A DNA stretch of 64,000 nucleotides from CAZRIT01 sp964600225 (GTDB lineage: Bacteria > Bacillota > Clostridia > Christensenellales > CAG-138): positions 1 to 64,000 of the forward strand of contig CAZRIT010000003.1 of the NCBI GenBank assembly GCA_964600225.1. The letters run 5' to 3'. Under the pieces are notes generated by a model. The model was not told the origin of the DNA. It made no database searches and saw only the letters and a list, made by a program, of their open reading frames with translations. The position numbers and the translations under genes are program-made. Below, in pieces: positions 43,386 through 52,348 of the stretch; positions within the stretch are counted from its first letter, which is position 1, and the number at the start of each line of letters is the position of its first letter.

Positions 43386-44147
43386 ATGATCAGTACGATG
43401 CTCATTGCGGGGAACAACGCCGCCGAAACGGCCGCGCTGGAAAAGGTGTTCTCCTATCTGGAGGATATTACGCTGCTGCCAGCGGTGCACGATGGCAGGG
43501 CGGCCGTTGATACCATCCTGCATCACAAGGTCGATATCCTGCTGCTGGATATGTTTTTGCAGCAGCTCGACGGGCTTTGCGTGATCGAACAGGTTGATCG
43601 GCTTGCTGAGGATCGCCGCCCGCTGATATTCGTCATGACCGATATCTCCGACGACCGCTTTTTGCACCGCGTGCGCGATAGGATCATCTATTGCTTTGTC
43701 AAGCCATTGCAATACGAGCTGGTGCAGCTTAGGGTGCTGGAGCTTTCGCGCACGGTGTACGCATCGGCCGGCGCCAAGGAGGCAAAGATTGATTTGCTGG
43801 ATCGGCAGATTGCCGCGGATGTGCGCGCCATCGGCGTGCCCGCGCACCTGAAGGGCTACTATTATCTGCGCGACGCCATCCGCATCTATGCGCTCTCCAA
43901 CCGTCCCACCGAGATCAGCATCACCAACGATATCTATCCCATGGTCGCCAAGATGTACAACACCCGCCCGACGCTGGTGGAGCACGCCATCCGCAACGCC
44001 ATCGAGATTGCGTGGACGCGCGGCAACCTGGATACCATCTACGAATACTTCGGCTATACCGTCAACGATTACAAGGGCAAGCCCAGCAATCGGGAATTCG
44101 TGGCGATGATGGCAGAGCGCGCGCTGAACGATTTGAAGCGGCGCTGA
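43386..44147 (+). CDS. spo0A: Sporulation master regulator Spo0A with divergent receiver domain
   Basis: 253 residues. The C-terminal DNA-binding domain (IGVPAHLKGYYYLRDAIRIY.. ITNDIYPMVAKMYNTRPTLV.. EHAIRNAIEIAW) is highly conserved and, with the spoIVB neighbour, secures the identity. In the receiver, the phosphorylated Asp (D55 in LLLDMFLQQLDGL), Thr85 and Lys106 are kept, but the acidic pair that binds Mg2+ (DD in the usual ADDN motif) reads AGNN at residues 8-11. Phosphorylation chemistry may differ. GGGAG ribosome site 7 bases from ATG. Confidence 0.94.
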   Translation: MISTMLIAGNNAAETAALEKVFSYLEDITLLPAVHDGRAAVDTILHHKVDILLLDMFLQQLDGLCVIEQVDRLAEDRRPLIFVMTDISDDRFLHRVRDRIIYCFVKPLQYELVQLRVLELSRTVYASAGAKEAKIDLLDRQIAADVRAIGVPAHLKGYYYLRDAIRIYALSNRPTEISITNDIYPMVAKMYNTRPTLVEHAIRNAIEIAWTRGNLDTIYEYFGYTVNDYKGKPSNREFVAMMAERALNDLKRR

Positions 44148-44178
44148 GCGCTTTCCGTTATGCATCATCACAAATAAA

Positions 44179-44214
44179 ACGGCGGCTGTGCGGGGTTTCC
44201 CGCACAGCCGCCGT
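44179..44214. terminator. Bidirectional terminator between spo0A and the nucleotidase
   Basis: ACGGCGGCTGTGCGGG / CCCGCACAGCCGCCGT perfect stem with a TTT loop, placed between convergent genes. Confidence 0.85.
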
Positions 44215-44237
44215 CTGTTGCACTGCCGCAAAAGCGG

Positions 44238-45914
44238 TTATTTTTTGTCCTTGATGATGATGCGGTCCGCGCCGTACGGATCGGCATAATCGGCGGCATG
44301 CGTGGCAAACTGCTCGGTGATGTAGTTGCTCAGCGCCATGTTGTCGATGATGAACTCATCCAGCAGCAGCTCGCAATCCACAAACATCGTGTAGCCGTCG
44401 CCGCAGTTTTTGATCATGTAGTTATGGCTGACGAGCGTGTAGGTTTTGTTGAGGTCGAGCGGTTCGCCGCCGACCATGACGTTTTTCACGCGGTACTCGC
44501 CGCTGACGCCCGTGAACATCCCGTCCTTATCCATGGTGACGGAGGAGGGGACGTAGGTGTGGATTTCGTACGTCAGGCCCGATACCTGCAAAAAGCCGCC
44601 GAATTCCGCGGGCAGCGATTTGGTGCCAAATTCCAGCGCATCCAGTACCTGCTGGCCCGTGGCGTTGATTTTGCAGAGCATGTTGCCAAACGGGAACACC
44701 GCAAGGATTTCGCCGAAGGTGACGTCGCCCGCTTCCATGTTGGTGCGGATGCCGCCGCCGTTGGACAGGCCGATTTCGGCGTCGCCCGCGGCGCGGTATG
44801 CATCGGCGCACAGGTCGCCCAGGTTGGTTTCGGCCACGCGGATGATGCGCTCATCCGCCTTCTTGGGATCCATGACGACCAGGTCGTTGGGCAGGCTGGC
44901 GACGACGGTGTTGAGCACGGCCTCATACTCGCTCTGGCATGTTTCGATGAACGCCGTGGTGTCGTTATCGCGCATCGGGCTGTAGGAAACAAGCTTCGTC
45001 TTGGCATGGCCTTGGCCATCGATGGTCAACACGCCAAAAGACGATAGCTGCGTGCCCGTGGATGACAGCAGCACGTCCGCGCCGTCCTTGTTCTTGACCA
45101 GCTCGTTGGGCAGCACGCTGTGGGAGTGGCCGTCGAGCACGACGTCGATGCCCGTGGTGTTTTCGATCATGTTGGAGGAGATGTACGGCTCCGTGGAGGC
45201 GTCGATGCCCAGGTGGGCAAGCGCAACCACATAATCGGCGCCCTCGGCGCGCGCAGCGTCAACGGTGGCCTGCACCGCGGCCCACAGCGCTTCGCCCGTG
45301 TCATCCTGCATAAAGCCGTAGATGAAGTTGCGGTTGTCGTCCATAAAGTAGGTGGGTGTGCTGGAGGTGATGGTGCGCGGCGTGGAAATGCCCAGCAGCG
45401 CAACCTGTTTGCCCGCAATCTCCTTGATGACGTACGGCTGATAGACGGGGCTGTTATCCTTCAGGTTCACAAAGTTGAGCGAAAGCAGCGGGAACTCGGC
45501 CTGTTCGGCCAGTTCGGCAAGCCGATCCGCGCCGTAATCAAACTCGTGGTTGCCGATGGCCATGGCGTCGTAGCCCACATAGTTCATGATGTCGATGATG
45601 CTCTTGCCCTCGGTAAACGAGCCGATGGGCGCGCCCTGCACGGCGTCGCCGCAGTCCACAAGCAGCACCTCGTTGCCCTTGGCAATGAGATCCTTTTTGT
45701 AGGCGGCCAGGCCCGAGTAGCCGATGGCGCCGTCCACGGCGCAGTGGGCGTCGTTGGTGTACAGGATGGTGATGTCCTTTTGCGCGGGTGCGGCTGCCGC
45801 AGGCGTGGCCGCGGCGGGTTGCTTGGCGCAGCCGACGAACACGGCTGCCACAAGGCAGACGATCAGCACAAGCGCCGTCAACCTCTTGATGGATGGGGCA
45901 TGATGTTTGAACAT
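44238..45914 (-). CDS. 5'-nucleotidase/UshA-family metallophosphatase lipoprotein
   Basis: 558 residues. Signal peptide with lipobox (VAAVFVGC, Cys about 29), then the metallophosphoesterase core: ILYTNDAHCAV, VDCGDAVQGAP, AIGNHEFDYGADRL, ALAHLGID, VLDGHSHS, and a C-terminal 5'-nucleotidase domain with ETNLGDLCADAYRAAG, SNGGGIRTNMEAGDVTFGEI and NYMIKNCGDGYTMF. It hydrolyses external nucleotides. ATG 45914 follows AGGAGG by 10 bases. Upstream 160 bases to 46078 contain no further gene I can support. Confidence 0.93.
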   Translation of the reverse strand: MFKHHAPSIKRLTALVLIVCLVAAVFVGCAKQPAAATPAAAAPAQKDITILYTNDAHCAVDGAIGYSGLAAYKKDLIAKGNEVLLVDCGDAVQGAPIGSFTEGKSIIDIMNYVGYDAMAIGNHEFDYGADRLAELAEQAEFPLLSLNFVNLKDNSPVYQPYVIKEIAGKQVALLGISTPRTITSSTPTYFMDDNRNFIYGFMQDDTGEALWAAVQATVDAARAEGADYVVALAHLGIDASTEPYISSNMIENTTGIDVVLDGHSHSVLPNELVKNKDGADVLLSSTGTQLSSFGVLTIDGQGHAKTKLVSYSPMRDNDTTAFIETCQSEYEAVLNTVVASLPNDLVVMDPKKADERIIRVAETNLGDLCADAYRAAGDAEIGLSNGGGIRTNMEAGDVTFGEILAVFPFGNMLCKINATGQQVLDALEFGTKSLPAEFGGFLQVSGLTYEIHTYVPSSVTMDKDGMFTGVSGEYRVKNVMVGGEPLDLNKTYTLVSHNYMIKNCGDGYTMFVDCELLLDEFIIDNMALSNYITEQFATHAADYADPYGADRIIIKDKK

Positions 45915-46078
45915 AAAATGCGTTCCTCCTAACAAATTTGTACGGCGGCCGTAGGGCGTATCCGACGTACATCCTTATTATAACAGATGATTCGCATTTT
46001 GGGGGTGGGTTTGGTGCGATCGGTGGGAATATATGATGCGGAACGCATGGCGGCGGACAATCCCGCATACGCTGCACC

Positions 46079-46678
46079 ATGGGGCGGATTGGCATAAAAC
46101 AGCGGACAGGCGGTGCGGCGCGCGGCGTAAGGGCTGCGGGCGTTGCCGCCTGGTGCGGCATGATGACGCTGGGCGCGGCCATGGGCAGGGCGCTGTTTGA
46201 AACGCTCCGAAAGGATGCGTTTGCGGCGCTGCTGGCGGCGGCGCAAACGGGCGAACCCGCCGCAGTGCCGTCGCTGCTGCTTTCGGTGCGGTCGGTATTG
46301 CCCATGGCGCTGTACGGCATGACGATGCTGCTGTGCGGCTGTTCGAGGTGGCTGCTGCCGCTGTGGGCGGCGGCCGTGGCGGCGGCGGGCATGGTGACGG
46401 GCGCGGCGGCGGCGGTCGGTCTGTGCCTGTGGGAAGCGGGCCATTGGCAAGTGGTGCTGGGCACGATGGGCTTGCAGGCGGTGATCCTGCTGCCGCAGAT
46501 GCTGCTTATAGCGCTGTGGCCGCCGGAGCGCGCGTGGGGAACGCGCCTCCTGCCGCGGCAGGAGGCGGACGGGGCGGACGTGACGCGTTTTTTGATACGC
46601 CTGACGGTAGCCTGCGTATCGTCATCGCTGATGCAAACGGCGTCGTACGCGTGGTGGGTGCGCGCATTGTTCCGTTGA
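46079..46678 (+). CDS. spoIIM: SpoIIM-like membrane protein (putative)
   Basis: 199 residues, predicted five or so transmembrane helices. Identification rests on layout and position: it precedes deoB, punA and a dacF homologue, the same order as spoIIM-(xerD)-drm-pupG-dacF of Bacillus, and segment GHWQVVLGTMGLQAVILLPQ resembles the SpoIIM region with a tryptophan then an LPQN-type motif. SpoIIM is part of the septal peptidoglycan hydrolase complex in engulfment. The start is uncertain; no ribosome site is seen near ATG 46079. Confidence 0.6.
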   Translation: MGRIGIKQRTGGAARGVRAAGVAAWCGMMTLGAAMGRALFETLRKDAFAALLAAAQTGEPAAVPSLLLSVRSVLPMALYGMTMLLCGCSRWLLPLWAAAVAAAGMVTGAAAAVGLCLWEAGHWQVVLGTMGLQAVILLPQMLLIALWPPERAWGTRLLPRQEADGADVTRFLIRLTVACVSSSLMQTASYAWWVRALFR

Positions 46679-46704
46679 CGCTTGCCCGAAGGGCATGGTA
46701 CACT
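46675..46704 (+). promoter_or_regulatory. Promoter of deoB-punA
   Basis: TTGACG, 18 bases, TACACT with extended -10 TGGTACACT. It overlaps the end of the SpoIIM-like gene. Confidence 0.7.
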
Positions 46705-46724
46705 AACGCCGTGAGGTGAACAAC

Positions 46725-47900
46725 ATGAAACGACGCGTGATACTGATTGTACTGGATAGCGTAGGCATCGGCGCCATGCCCGATGCGGCGCGGTTTGGCG
46801 ACGAGGGCGCGCATACCCTTGGCAATATTTACAAGCTGCGCGGCAAATTGAACCTGCCAAACCTGTATCAGCTGGGCCTATCAAGCATTGCCGACAGCCG
46901 TTTGCCCAAGCCCGAGGGCGAGGCGACGGGGGCGTTCGGCCGCCTGGCGGAGCAGACGTTGGCAAAGGACACCACCTGCGGGCACTGGGAGATGGCGGGC
47001 CTGCCGCTGGACAAGCCGTTCCAAACCTTCCCCGACGGGTTCCCCAAGGCGTTCATCGAGGCGTTCGAACAGCGCATCGGCAGGAAAACGCTTGGCAACT
47101 GCGTGGCCTCGGGCACGGAGATTATCCGGCGCCTCGGCGACGAGCATGCGCGCACGGGCAGCCCCATCGTCTACACCTCCGCCGACAGCGTGTTCCAGAT
47201 TGCCGCGCACGAGCAGGTGATACCGCTTGCAGAGCTGTATCATATCTGTGAGATTGCGCGCGAAATGCTGGTGGGCGAATATCTGGTGGGCCGCGTCATT
47301 GCAAGGCCGTTTTTGGGCGCGAGCGGGCACTATTACCGCACCGAAAACCGCAAGGACTATGCCGTGGCGCCGTTTTCGGATACGATACTGGATGCGCTGG
47401 ATTCCGCAGGGCACGAGGTGGTCGGCGTGGGCAAGATTGAGGATATCTTCTGCCACCGCGGCGTCACCACCGTCAACCATACCAAAAACAACCCCGACGG
47501 CATCCGTGCCGCCATCGATTATATCAAAATGGGACAGGGCGCGTTCGTGTTCGTCAACCTGGTGGATTTCGATATGCTCTACGGCCACCGCAACGATATC
47601 GAGGGCTACGCGGCCGCGCTGGAGGCGTTCGACGCCGCGCTGCCCGAAATGCTCGGTCACCTGCAAGAGGGCGATATGTTGATGATTACGGCCGATCACG
47701 GGTGTGACCCGACCAGCGCAAGCACCGATCACTCGCGCGAGTACATCCCGCTTGTCATCGCGGGCAGGCATGTGCGCGCGGGGGTAGACCTGGGCACCCG
47801 CCAAAGCTTTGCCGATATCGGCGCAACCATCTATGAATACCTGACGGGGAAACGGTGGGCAGCGGGTACGTCCTTTTTGAACGATATTTGGGAGGATTGA
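46725..47900 (+). CDS. deoB: Phosphopentomutase
   Basis: 391 residues, alkaline-phosphatase superfamily. N-terminal LIVLDSVGIGAMPDAARFGD, KDTTCGHWEMAG and TADHGCDPTSASTDHSREYI metal-binding motifs. Converts deoxyribose/ribose 1-phosphate to 5-phosphate. ATG 46725 follows GAGGTG. Works with punA two bases downstream in nucleoside salvage. Confidence 0.96.
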   Translation: MKRRVILIVLDSVGIGAMPDAARFGDEGAHTLGNIYKLRGKLNLPNLYQLGLSSIADSRLPKPEGEATGAFGRLAEQTLAKDTTCGHWEMAGLPLDKPFQTFPDGFPKAFIEAFEQRIGRKTLGNCVASGTEIIRRLGDEHARTGSPIVYTSADSVFQIAAHEQVIPLAELYHICEIAREMLVGEYLVGRVIARPFLGASGHYYRTENRKDYAVAPFSDTILDALDSAGHEVVGVGKIEDIFCHRGVTTVNHTKNNPDGIRAAIDYIKMGQGAFVFVNLVDFDMLYGHRNDIEGYAAALEAFDAALPEMLGHLQEGDMLMITADHGCDPTSASTDHSREYIPLVIAGRHVRAGVDLGTRQSFADIGATIYEYLTGKRWAAGTSFLNDIWED

Positions 47901-47902
47901 CA

Positions 47903-48727
47903 ATGACGCAGCTATCCGACGTTATCCATGCTGCCACGGAGCGGCTTCGCCCCCTCTGCGGCGACAACTGCCGCATCGGGCTGATACTCGGCTCGGGCCT
48001 GGGCGATTATATCGAGCGGGCAAAAAATCTGCGCACCGTGGATTATGCCGATATCCCGGGCTTTCCGCATTCGGGCGTATTGGGCCACAAGGGCCGTTTT
48101 GCCGTGGGCGAGGTGGCGGGCAAAACCGTGGTGGCCATGCAGGGACGGTTCCATTTTTACGAAGGGCATCCCGCCGAGCTGCTTGCGCTCGGCGTGCGCA
48201 CCATGAAGCGGCTGGGAGTAACGCACCTGCTGCTGACCAACGCGGCGGGCGGCGTGGATATGGATTTTCACGCGGGCGACCTGATGCTCATCACCGACCA
48301 CATCAACTTTGCGCGCGTCAACCCGCTCATCGGCGAAAACGACGATGCGTACGGCACGCGCTTCCCCGATCAATCGAACGTGTACGACCGCAATCTGCGG
48401 CAGAAGGTGCTCGAGCTGGCCAAGGCGGCGGATATCCCGCTGCGGCAGGGCGTGTACATGATGTTTTCGGGCCCCTGCTTTGAAACGCCCGCGGAGATTC
48501 GCATGGCGCGCACGCTCGGCGCATCGGCCGTGGGCATGTCCACCGTGCCCGAGGCCATCGCCGCTTCCCACTGCGGCATCCAAACGCTGGGCATTTCGCT
48601 CATTACCAACATGGCTGCGGGCATCCTGGATCAGCCGTTGACGCATGACGAGGTGCAGCAGGCCGCCGCCGAGGCCTCGGCGCGCTTTGGCGCGCTGGTG
48701 GATATGATCATCGAACGGGTGTTTTGA
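47903..48727 (+). CDS. punA: Purine nucleoside phosphorylase
   Basis: 274 residues, trimeric class. LILGSGLGDYIERA, GFPHSGVLGHKGRF, GRFHFYEGHP, LLTNAAGGV and the active-site MMFSGPCFETPAEIRMARTL are present. ATG 47903 after GGGAGG. Phosphorolysis feeds ribose 1-phosphate to DeoB. Confidence 0.95.
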   Translation: MTQLSDVIHAATERLRPLCGDNCRIGLILGSGLGDYIERAKNLRTVDYADIPGFPHSGVLGHKGRFAVGEVAGKTVVAMQGRFHFYEGHPAELLALGVRTMKRLGVTHLLLTNAAGGVDMDFHAGDLMLITDHINFARVNPLIGENDDAYGTRFPDQSNVYDRNLRQKVLELAKAADIPLRQGVYMMFSGPCFETPAEIRMARTLGASAVGMSTVPEAIAASHCGIQTLGISLITNMAAGILDQPLTHDEVQQAAAEASARFGALVDMIIERVF

Positions 48728-48835
48728 AGCAGGGCTTCCGCCCGCCGTCACCCAAGGCGCTTAGCGGCGGAGAATCTTTACACCGATTGCCCTCGAGCCA
48801 ATGAGCTCCGCGGCGATTGAGCGGCCGCAGGCCGC

Positions 48836-48952
48836 GCTCCTGTCATTCTGAGGAGCGTAAATCTCTCTCCTGTCATTCTGAGGAGCGCAAGCCTTTCTCC
48901 TGTCATTCTGAGGGCCGTAGGCCCGAAGAATCTTTCCGAGCGTGAGCGAGGA
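48836..48952. repeat. Interspersed repeat cluster after punA
   Basis: Three tandem units of CTCCTGTCATTCTGAGGAGCG(T/C)AA.. type about 30 bases apart, then a terminal CCGAAGAATCTTTCCGAGCGTGAGCGAGG. Same family as the clusters at 8.1 and 61.1 kb. The rest of the 48728-49083 gap shows nothing else I recognise. Confidence 0.75.
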
Positions 48953-49083
48953 ACGTTGCATGCGTCTGCTGCGACAGAGGCTCCTTTGGCACAGCATGCG
49001 CGGTTTGCGCAACCATACAAAAACACCCGTCATGAACGCCCTCCGTTTCGACATAGTATAGTGTGGAAACGGGGGGCTTTCGG

Positions 49084-50226
49084 ATGCAAAAACGATGGTG
49101 CGCACGGATACTGTGCATATGTATGCTGCTGACGCCGATGCGGGCGCTTGCCGAGCAGGCGGTCATCGGCGAGACGGCGGGGCTTTCGGGCGCGGTGCTG
49201 GCCGAGGCCACAACGATGAGCCGACTTTGGGCCGAGAGCGCCGATACGGAATTTGCCGTGGCGGGGCTATCGAAGCTGCCTGCCATATTGACCATTGCGC
49301 AGGCCATGGACGAGGGCAGCGTGCGCGCGGACACGGTGATGCGCGTATCCACGCATGCGGCAAGCATCCCTGGCCCTACGGCATTTTTGGACGGCGGCGA
49401 GGAGATCGGCGCGGGGGAGCTGTTCAAGGCGGCGGTCATGATCTCGGCGGGCGACGCCATCATGACGCTCGGTGAAAACGCGTACGGCTCGGAGAGCGTG
49501 TTTGTGGAAAACATCAACGTGACCTTGCGCCAGCTTGGCATCGAAAAGACCGTGCACGATGCGCTGGGCACCGATACGCTGTTTACCGCGTGGGAGCTGA
49601 CCACTTTGGGCGCGGCGGCGGCGGGCAGCGCGGCGTTTTCCCGCTACGCGGCGCTGTACTACGATGGCATCACCCATGCCGACGGGCGGGAGACCGAGCT
49701 GGTCAACGCCAACAGACTGCTCAACAACTACGCGGGCTGCGTCGGGGTGATGACGGGCTCGTCCGCGTCCGACGGGTATTGCGGGGTGTTCTATACCGTC
49801 CGTAACCGCACGGCGCTGATTGCGGTGGTCATCGGCGCGGAATCTGCCGCAAAACGCGCCTCGGCCGCGGTGGCGCTGATGGATTACGGGTTTGCCAACT
49901 TCCGTACCGAAACCGTCTCCACCGCATCGGAGGTGGTGGTCAAGGGCCTGCCCGTGCGCGACGGCACGGTGAAATCGGTCGATCTGGTCACACGCAGCAC
50001 CCGCACGGTGGTCATCGAGGGCAGGCAGGGAAAGCTGACGGCCGAGCGGACGGTGCCCGAATACCTGGAAGCGCCGCTGACGGCCTCCACGCCCGTGGGC
50101 AGCGTTTCCTACCGCAACGAGGCGGGCGAGGTGGTGGCCGAGGTGCCGCTGTTTCCCGCGTGCGATGTGGAGGCGTTTGCATTATTGGATATCCTGATGC
50201 GGATATTGGCGATCTATTTGGCATGA
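49084..50226 (+). CDS. DacF-like D-Ala-D-Ala carboxypeptidase homologue with degenerate active site
   Basis: 380 residues; signal peptide (ILCICMLLTPMRALA), penicillin-binding S11 fold and a C-terminal PBP5-like beta domain (ending in a hydrophobic helix). Homology to DacF is clear (RVSTHAASIPGPTAFLDGGE, ANRLLNNYAGCVGV). All three catalytic motifs differ: the SxxK position aligns with GLSK (61-64, catalytic Ser replaced by Gly), SxN with SAG (121-123) and KTG with MTG (223-225). About 50 internal residues seem missing. It may be a pseudoenzyme. Confidence 0.85.
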   Translation: MQKRWCARILCICMLLTPMRALAEQAVIGETAGLSGAVLAEATTMSRLWAESADTEFAVAGLSKLPAILTIAQAMDEGSVRADTVMRVSTHAASIPGPTAFLDGGEEIGAGELFKAAVMISAGDAIMTLGENAYGSESVFVENINVTLRQLGIEKTVHDALGTDTLFTAWELTTLGAAAAGSAAFSRYAALYYDGITHADGRETELVNANRLLNNYAGCVGVMTGSSASDGYCGVFYTVRNRTALIAVVIGAESAAKRASAAVALMDYGFANFRTETVSTASEVVVKGLPVRDGTVKSVDLVTRSTRTVVIEGRQGKLTAERTVPEYLEAPLTASTPVGSVSYRNEAGEVVAEVPLFPACDVEAFALLDILMRILAIYLA

Positions 50227-50227
50227 G

Positions 50228-50256
50228 TTGCTTTTTTTTGCCGCGTTCCCTATAAT
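50228..50256 (+). promoter_or_regulatory. Promoter of the site-2 protease-scpAB unit
   Basis: TTGCTT, 17 bases, TATAAT, 30 bases before the GTG start. Confidence 0.8.
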
Positions 50257-50285
50257 GGTACTATCGCACACAAAGGAGAGTACAA

Positions 50286-50930
50286 GTGTTATTGCGATTG
50301 CTGTCCGACCCGATGCAGATTGTGTATCGCATCCCCGCCATATTGATTGGGCTGACCGTGCATGAATGGGCGCACGCCTACGCGGCGTACCGCCTGGGCG
50401 ACCCGACAGCCAGAAACCTGGGCCGCATGACGCTCAACCCGTTTGCGCATATCGACCCGTTTGGCATCCTGTGCCTGCTGCTGGTGGGCTTTGGGTGGGC
50501 AAGGCCCGTGCCCGTTAACCCCAGGAACTATTCCAACTATCGCCGCGACGATATCATCGTGTCGCTGGCGGGCATTACGGCCAACCTCATCACGGCGTTT
50601 TTGTTCACGTTCGTGCTCTACATCGGCGCGTTCAAGCTGAACCTCTACAATAACATTGCGTTTAGCAACATATTCACCGCCATTGTCACCATCAACCTGT
50701 CGCTTGCGGTGTTCAACCTGCTGCCCGTATACCCGCTGGACGGCTCGCATGTGCTGGAAAGCCTTGCCGCGCGCAGGATGCCGCGGTTTTTCCTGTTCAT
50801 GCGCCAGTACGGCCAGTATATCCTGATCGTGCTGCTGTTTACGGGCCTGCTGACGGGTATATTGAGCACGGTGGTTGGCTGGCTGTACGCAGGGTTTTCC
50901 AAGGCGGCCCTGGCCGTGCTTGGCCTGTAA
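50286..50930 (+). CDS. Site-2 protease family membrane metallopeptidase (M50)
   Basis: 214 residues, about five helices. The zinc motif HEWAH is at residues 26-30 in a membrane helix and the second motif NLLPVYPLDGSHV is near 150. This is the small YwhC-like M50 group that lacks PDZ domains; the substrate is unknown. GTG 50286 follows AAGGAGAG. It is 8 bases from scpA, as in many Firmicutes. Confidence 0.9.
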   Translation: MLLRLLSDPMQIVYRIPAILIGLTVHEWAHAYAAYRLGDPTARNLGRMTLNPFAHIDPFGILCLLLVGFGWARPVPVNPRNYSNYRRDDIIVSLAGITANLITAFLFTFVLYIGAFKLNLYNNIAFSNIFTAIVTINLSLAVFNLLPVYPLDGSHVLESLAARRMPRFFLFMRQYGQYILIVLLFTGLLTGILSTVVGWLYAGFSKAALAVLGL

Positions 50931-50938
50931 GGGAGCGT

Positions 50939-51706
50939 ATGGCGTACCGCGTCAAGCTGGAACAATTCGAAGGCCCGCTGGACCTGCTGCTGCACCTGAT
51001 CGAACGGGCGGAGTTGGACATCAAGGATATCTTCATATCGGAGATTACGGCCGAGTACCTATCGTACATGGACGCTGTGGACGAGCTGGATATGGATACC
51101 GCCAGCGAGTTTTTGACCATGGCGGCCACGCTGCTGTACATCAAGTCCCGCCAGCTTTTGCCGCGCCCGCCAAAGGACGAGGAGGAGCAGGAGGACCCCG
51201 AGCAGCTTTTGATACGGCAATTGCGCGCGTACAAGGCGTTCAAGGAGGCCGGCGCATCGCTGGACGAGCTGTTTGCGTCCGCGCGCGCGGCGTATACGCG
51301 CCTGCCCGAGGATGTGCCGCTGCCGCCCAAGGAGGTGGCCATCGACGGGGCCACCATGGATGCGCTGTATACGGCGTTTTTGGGGATACTTGCCCGTGCC
51401 GACAGCCCGCAGGCACCCCCGAACACGCAGCATGTGCGGCCCGACGCCTATACCGTGCGCGCGCAGATGCGCCGCATCCGCGACGTGCTGGCGGGCAAGG
51501 AATCGGTGCTGTTTGAGGAATTGTTTACCGAGCACGCCGCCAAGATGGAGATCATCGTGACGTTTATGGCGCTGTTGGAAATGATTGCGCACAGCGAGAT
51601 CGTGCTGCACCAAAAAAAGCCCTTTGCGCCCATCCGCATCAGTGCCGAGCGGTTGCTCGACGACGCGGACGAGGCGTACGACTATCTGGACGAAACGGAT
51701 GCGTGA
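50939..51706 (+). CDS. scpA: Segregation and condensation protein A
   Basis: 255 residues: MAYRVKLEQFEGPLDLLLHL.. LDIKDIFISEITAEYLSYM and MAATLLYIKSRQLLPRP are ScpA signatures; the C-terminal winged-helix (EELFTEHAAKMEIIVTFMAL.. ALLEMI) binds Smc. The kleisin of the Smc-ScpAB complex. Confidence 0.95.
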   Translation: MAYRVKLEQFEGPLDLLLHLIERAELDIKDIFISEITAEYLSYMDAVDELDMDTASEFLTMAATLLYIKSRQLLPRPPKDEEEQEDPEQLLIRQLRAYKAFKEAGASLDELFASARAAYTRLPEDVPLPPKEVAIDGATMDALYTAFLGILARADSPQAPPNTQHVRPDAYTVRAQMRRIRDVLAGKESVLFEELFTEHAAKMEIIVTFMALLEMIAHSEIVLHQKKPFAPIRISAERLLDDADEAYDYLDETDA

Positions 51707-51713
51707 ACCAACC

Positions 51714-52268
51714 ATGGAAACAAAGCAACTGTATCACAGGCTTGAAAGCATGCTGTTTGTGGCGGGCGACCCCGTGGCCATCTCGGAGCTGGCGCGGGTG
51801 TGCGACATGCCCAAGGCGGATATGCTGACGCTTTTAAAGGCCATGGAGGCCGACTATCTGGCCGACGGGCGCGGCATTGTGCCGCTGGTGACCGACGAAA
51901 CGGTACAGCTCACCAGCAACCGCAGCTTTGCCTCCGATGTACAGGCGCTGCTGCAGCCCGACGAAACCAAAAACGTGTCCCAATCGCTCCTGGAAACGCT
52001 GGCCATCATCGCCTACCGCCAGCCCGTGACGCGCGCGGATGTGGAGCGCGTGCGCGGCGTGCGCTGCGATTACGCCGTTACGCAGCTATTGAAGCTGGGG
52101 CTGATTGCGGAGGCGGGGCGTAAGGATACCGTTGGCCGCCCGATGCTGTTTGGCACGACGGATCGGTTTTTAAGGCAGTTTGGCATCCATTCCGTCGAGG
52201 AGATGCCCGATTATTTGCGCTACTCGCAGCAGGAGATTGCCGAGGAGGCGGAAGCGATCACGGTTTGA
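51714..52268 (+). CDS. scpB: Segregation and condensation protein B
   Basis: 184 residues with tandem winged helices: METKQLYHRLESMLFVAGDP.. LLQPDETKNVSQSLLETLAI.. IIAYRQPVTRADVERVRGVR.. RKDTVGRPMLFGTT. It dimerises and binds ScpA. ATG 51714 has no clear ribosome site; ATG 51699, overlapping scpA, is an alternative. Confidence 0.94.
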   Translation: METKQLYHRLESMLFVAGDPVAISELARVCDMPKADMLTLLKAMEADYLADGRGIVPLVTDETVQLTSNRSFASDVQALLQPDETKNVSQSLLETLAIIAYRQPVTRADVERVRGVRCDYAVTQLLKLGLIAEAGRKDTVGRPMLFGTTDRFLRQFGIHSVEEMPDYLRYSQQEIAEEAEAITV

Positions 52269-52292
52269 TCATCCGCCGGAAAACTTGTATAA

Positions 52293-52330
52293 AAGAGCCG
52301 AACGTTGTGCGTTCGGCTCTTGTTTTTTAT
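52293..52330. terminator. Bidirectional terminator after scpB
   Basis: AAGAGCCGAACG / CGTTCGGCTCTT stem followed by GTTTTTTAT, between convergent scpB and the YfcE-like gene. Confidence 0.9.
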
Positions 52331-52348
52331 TTATCTCGGCCAACGGGT

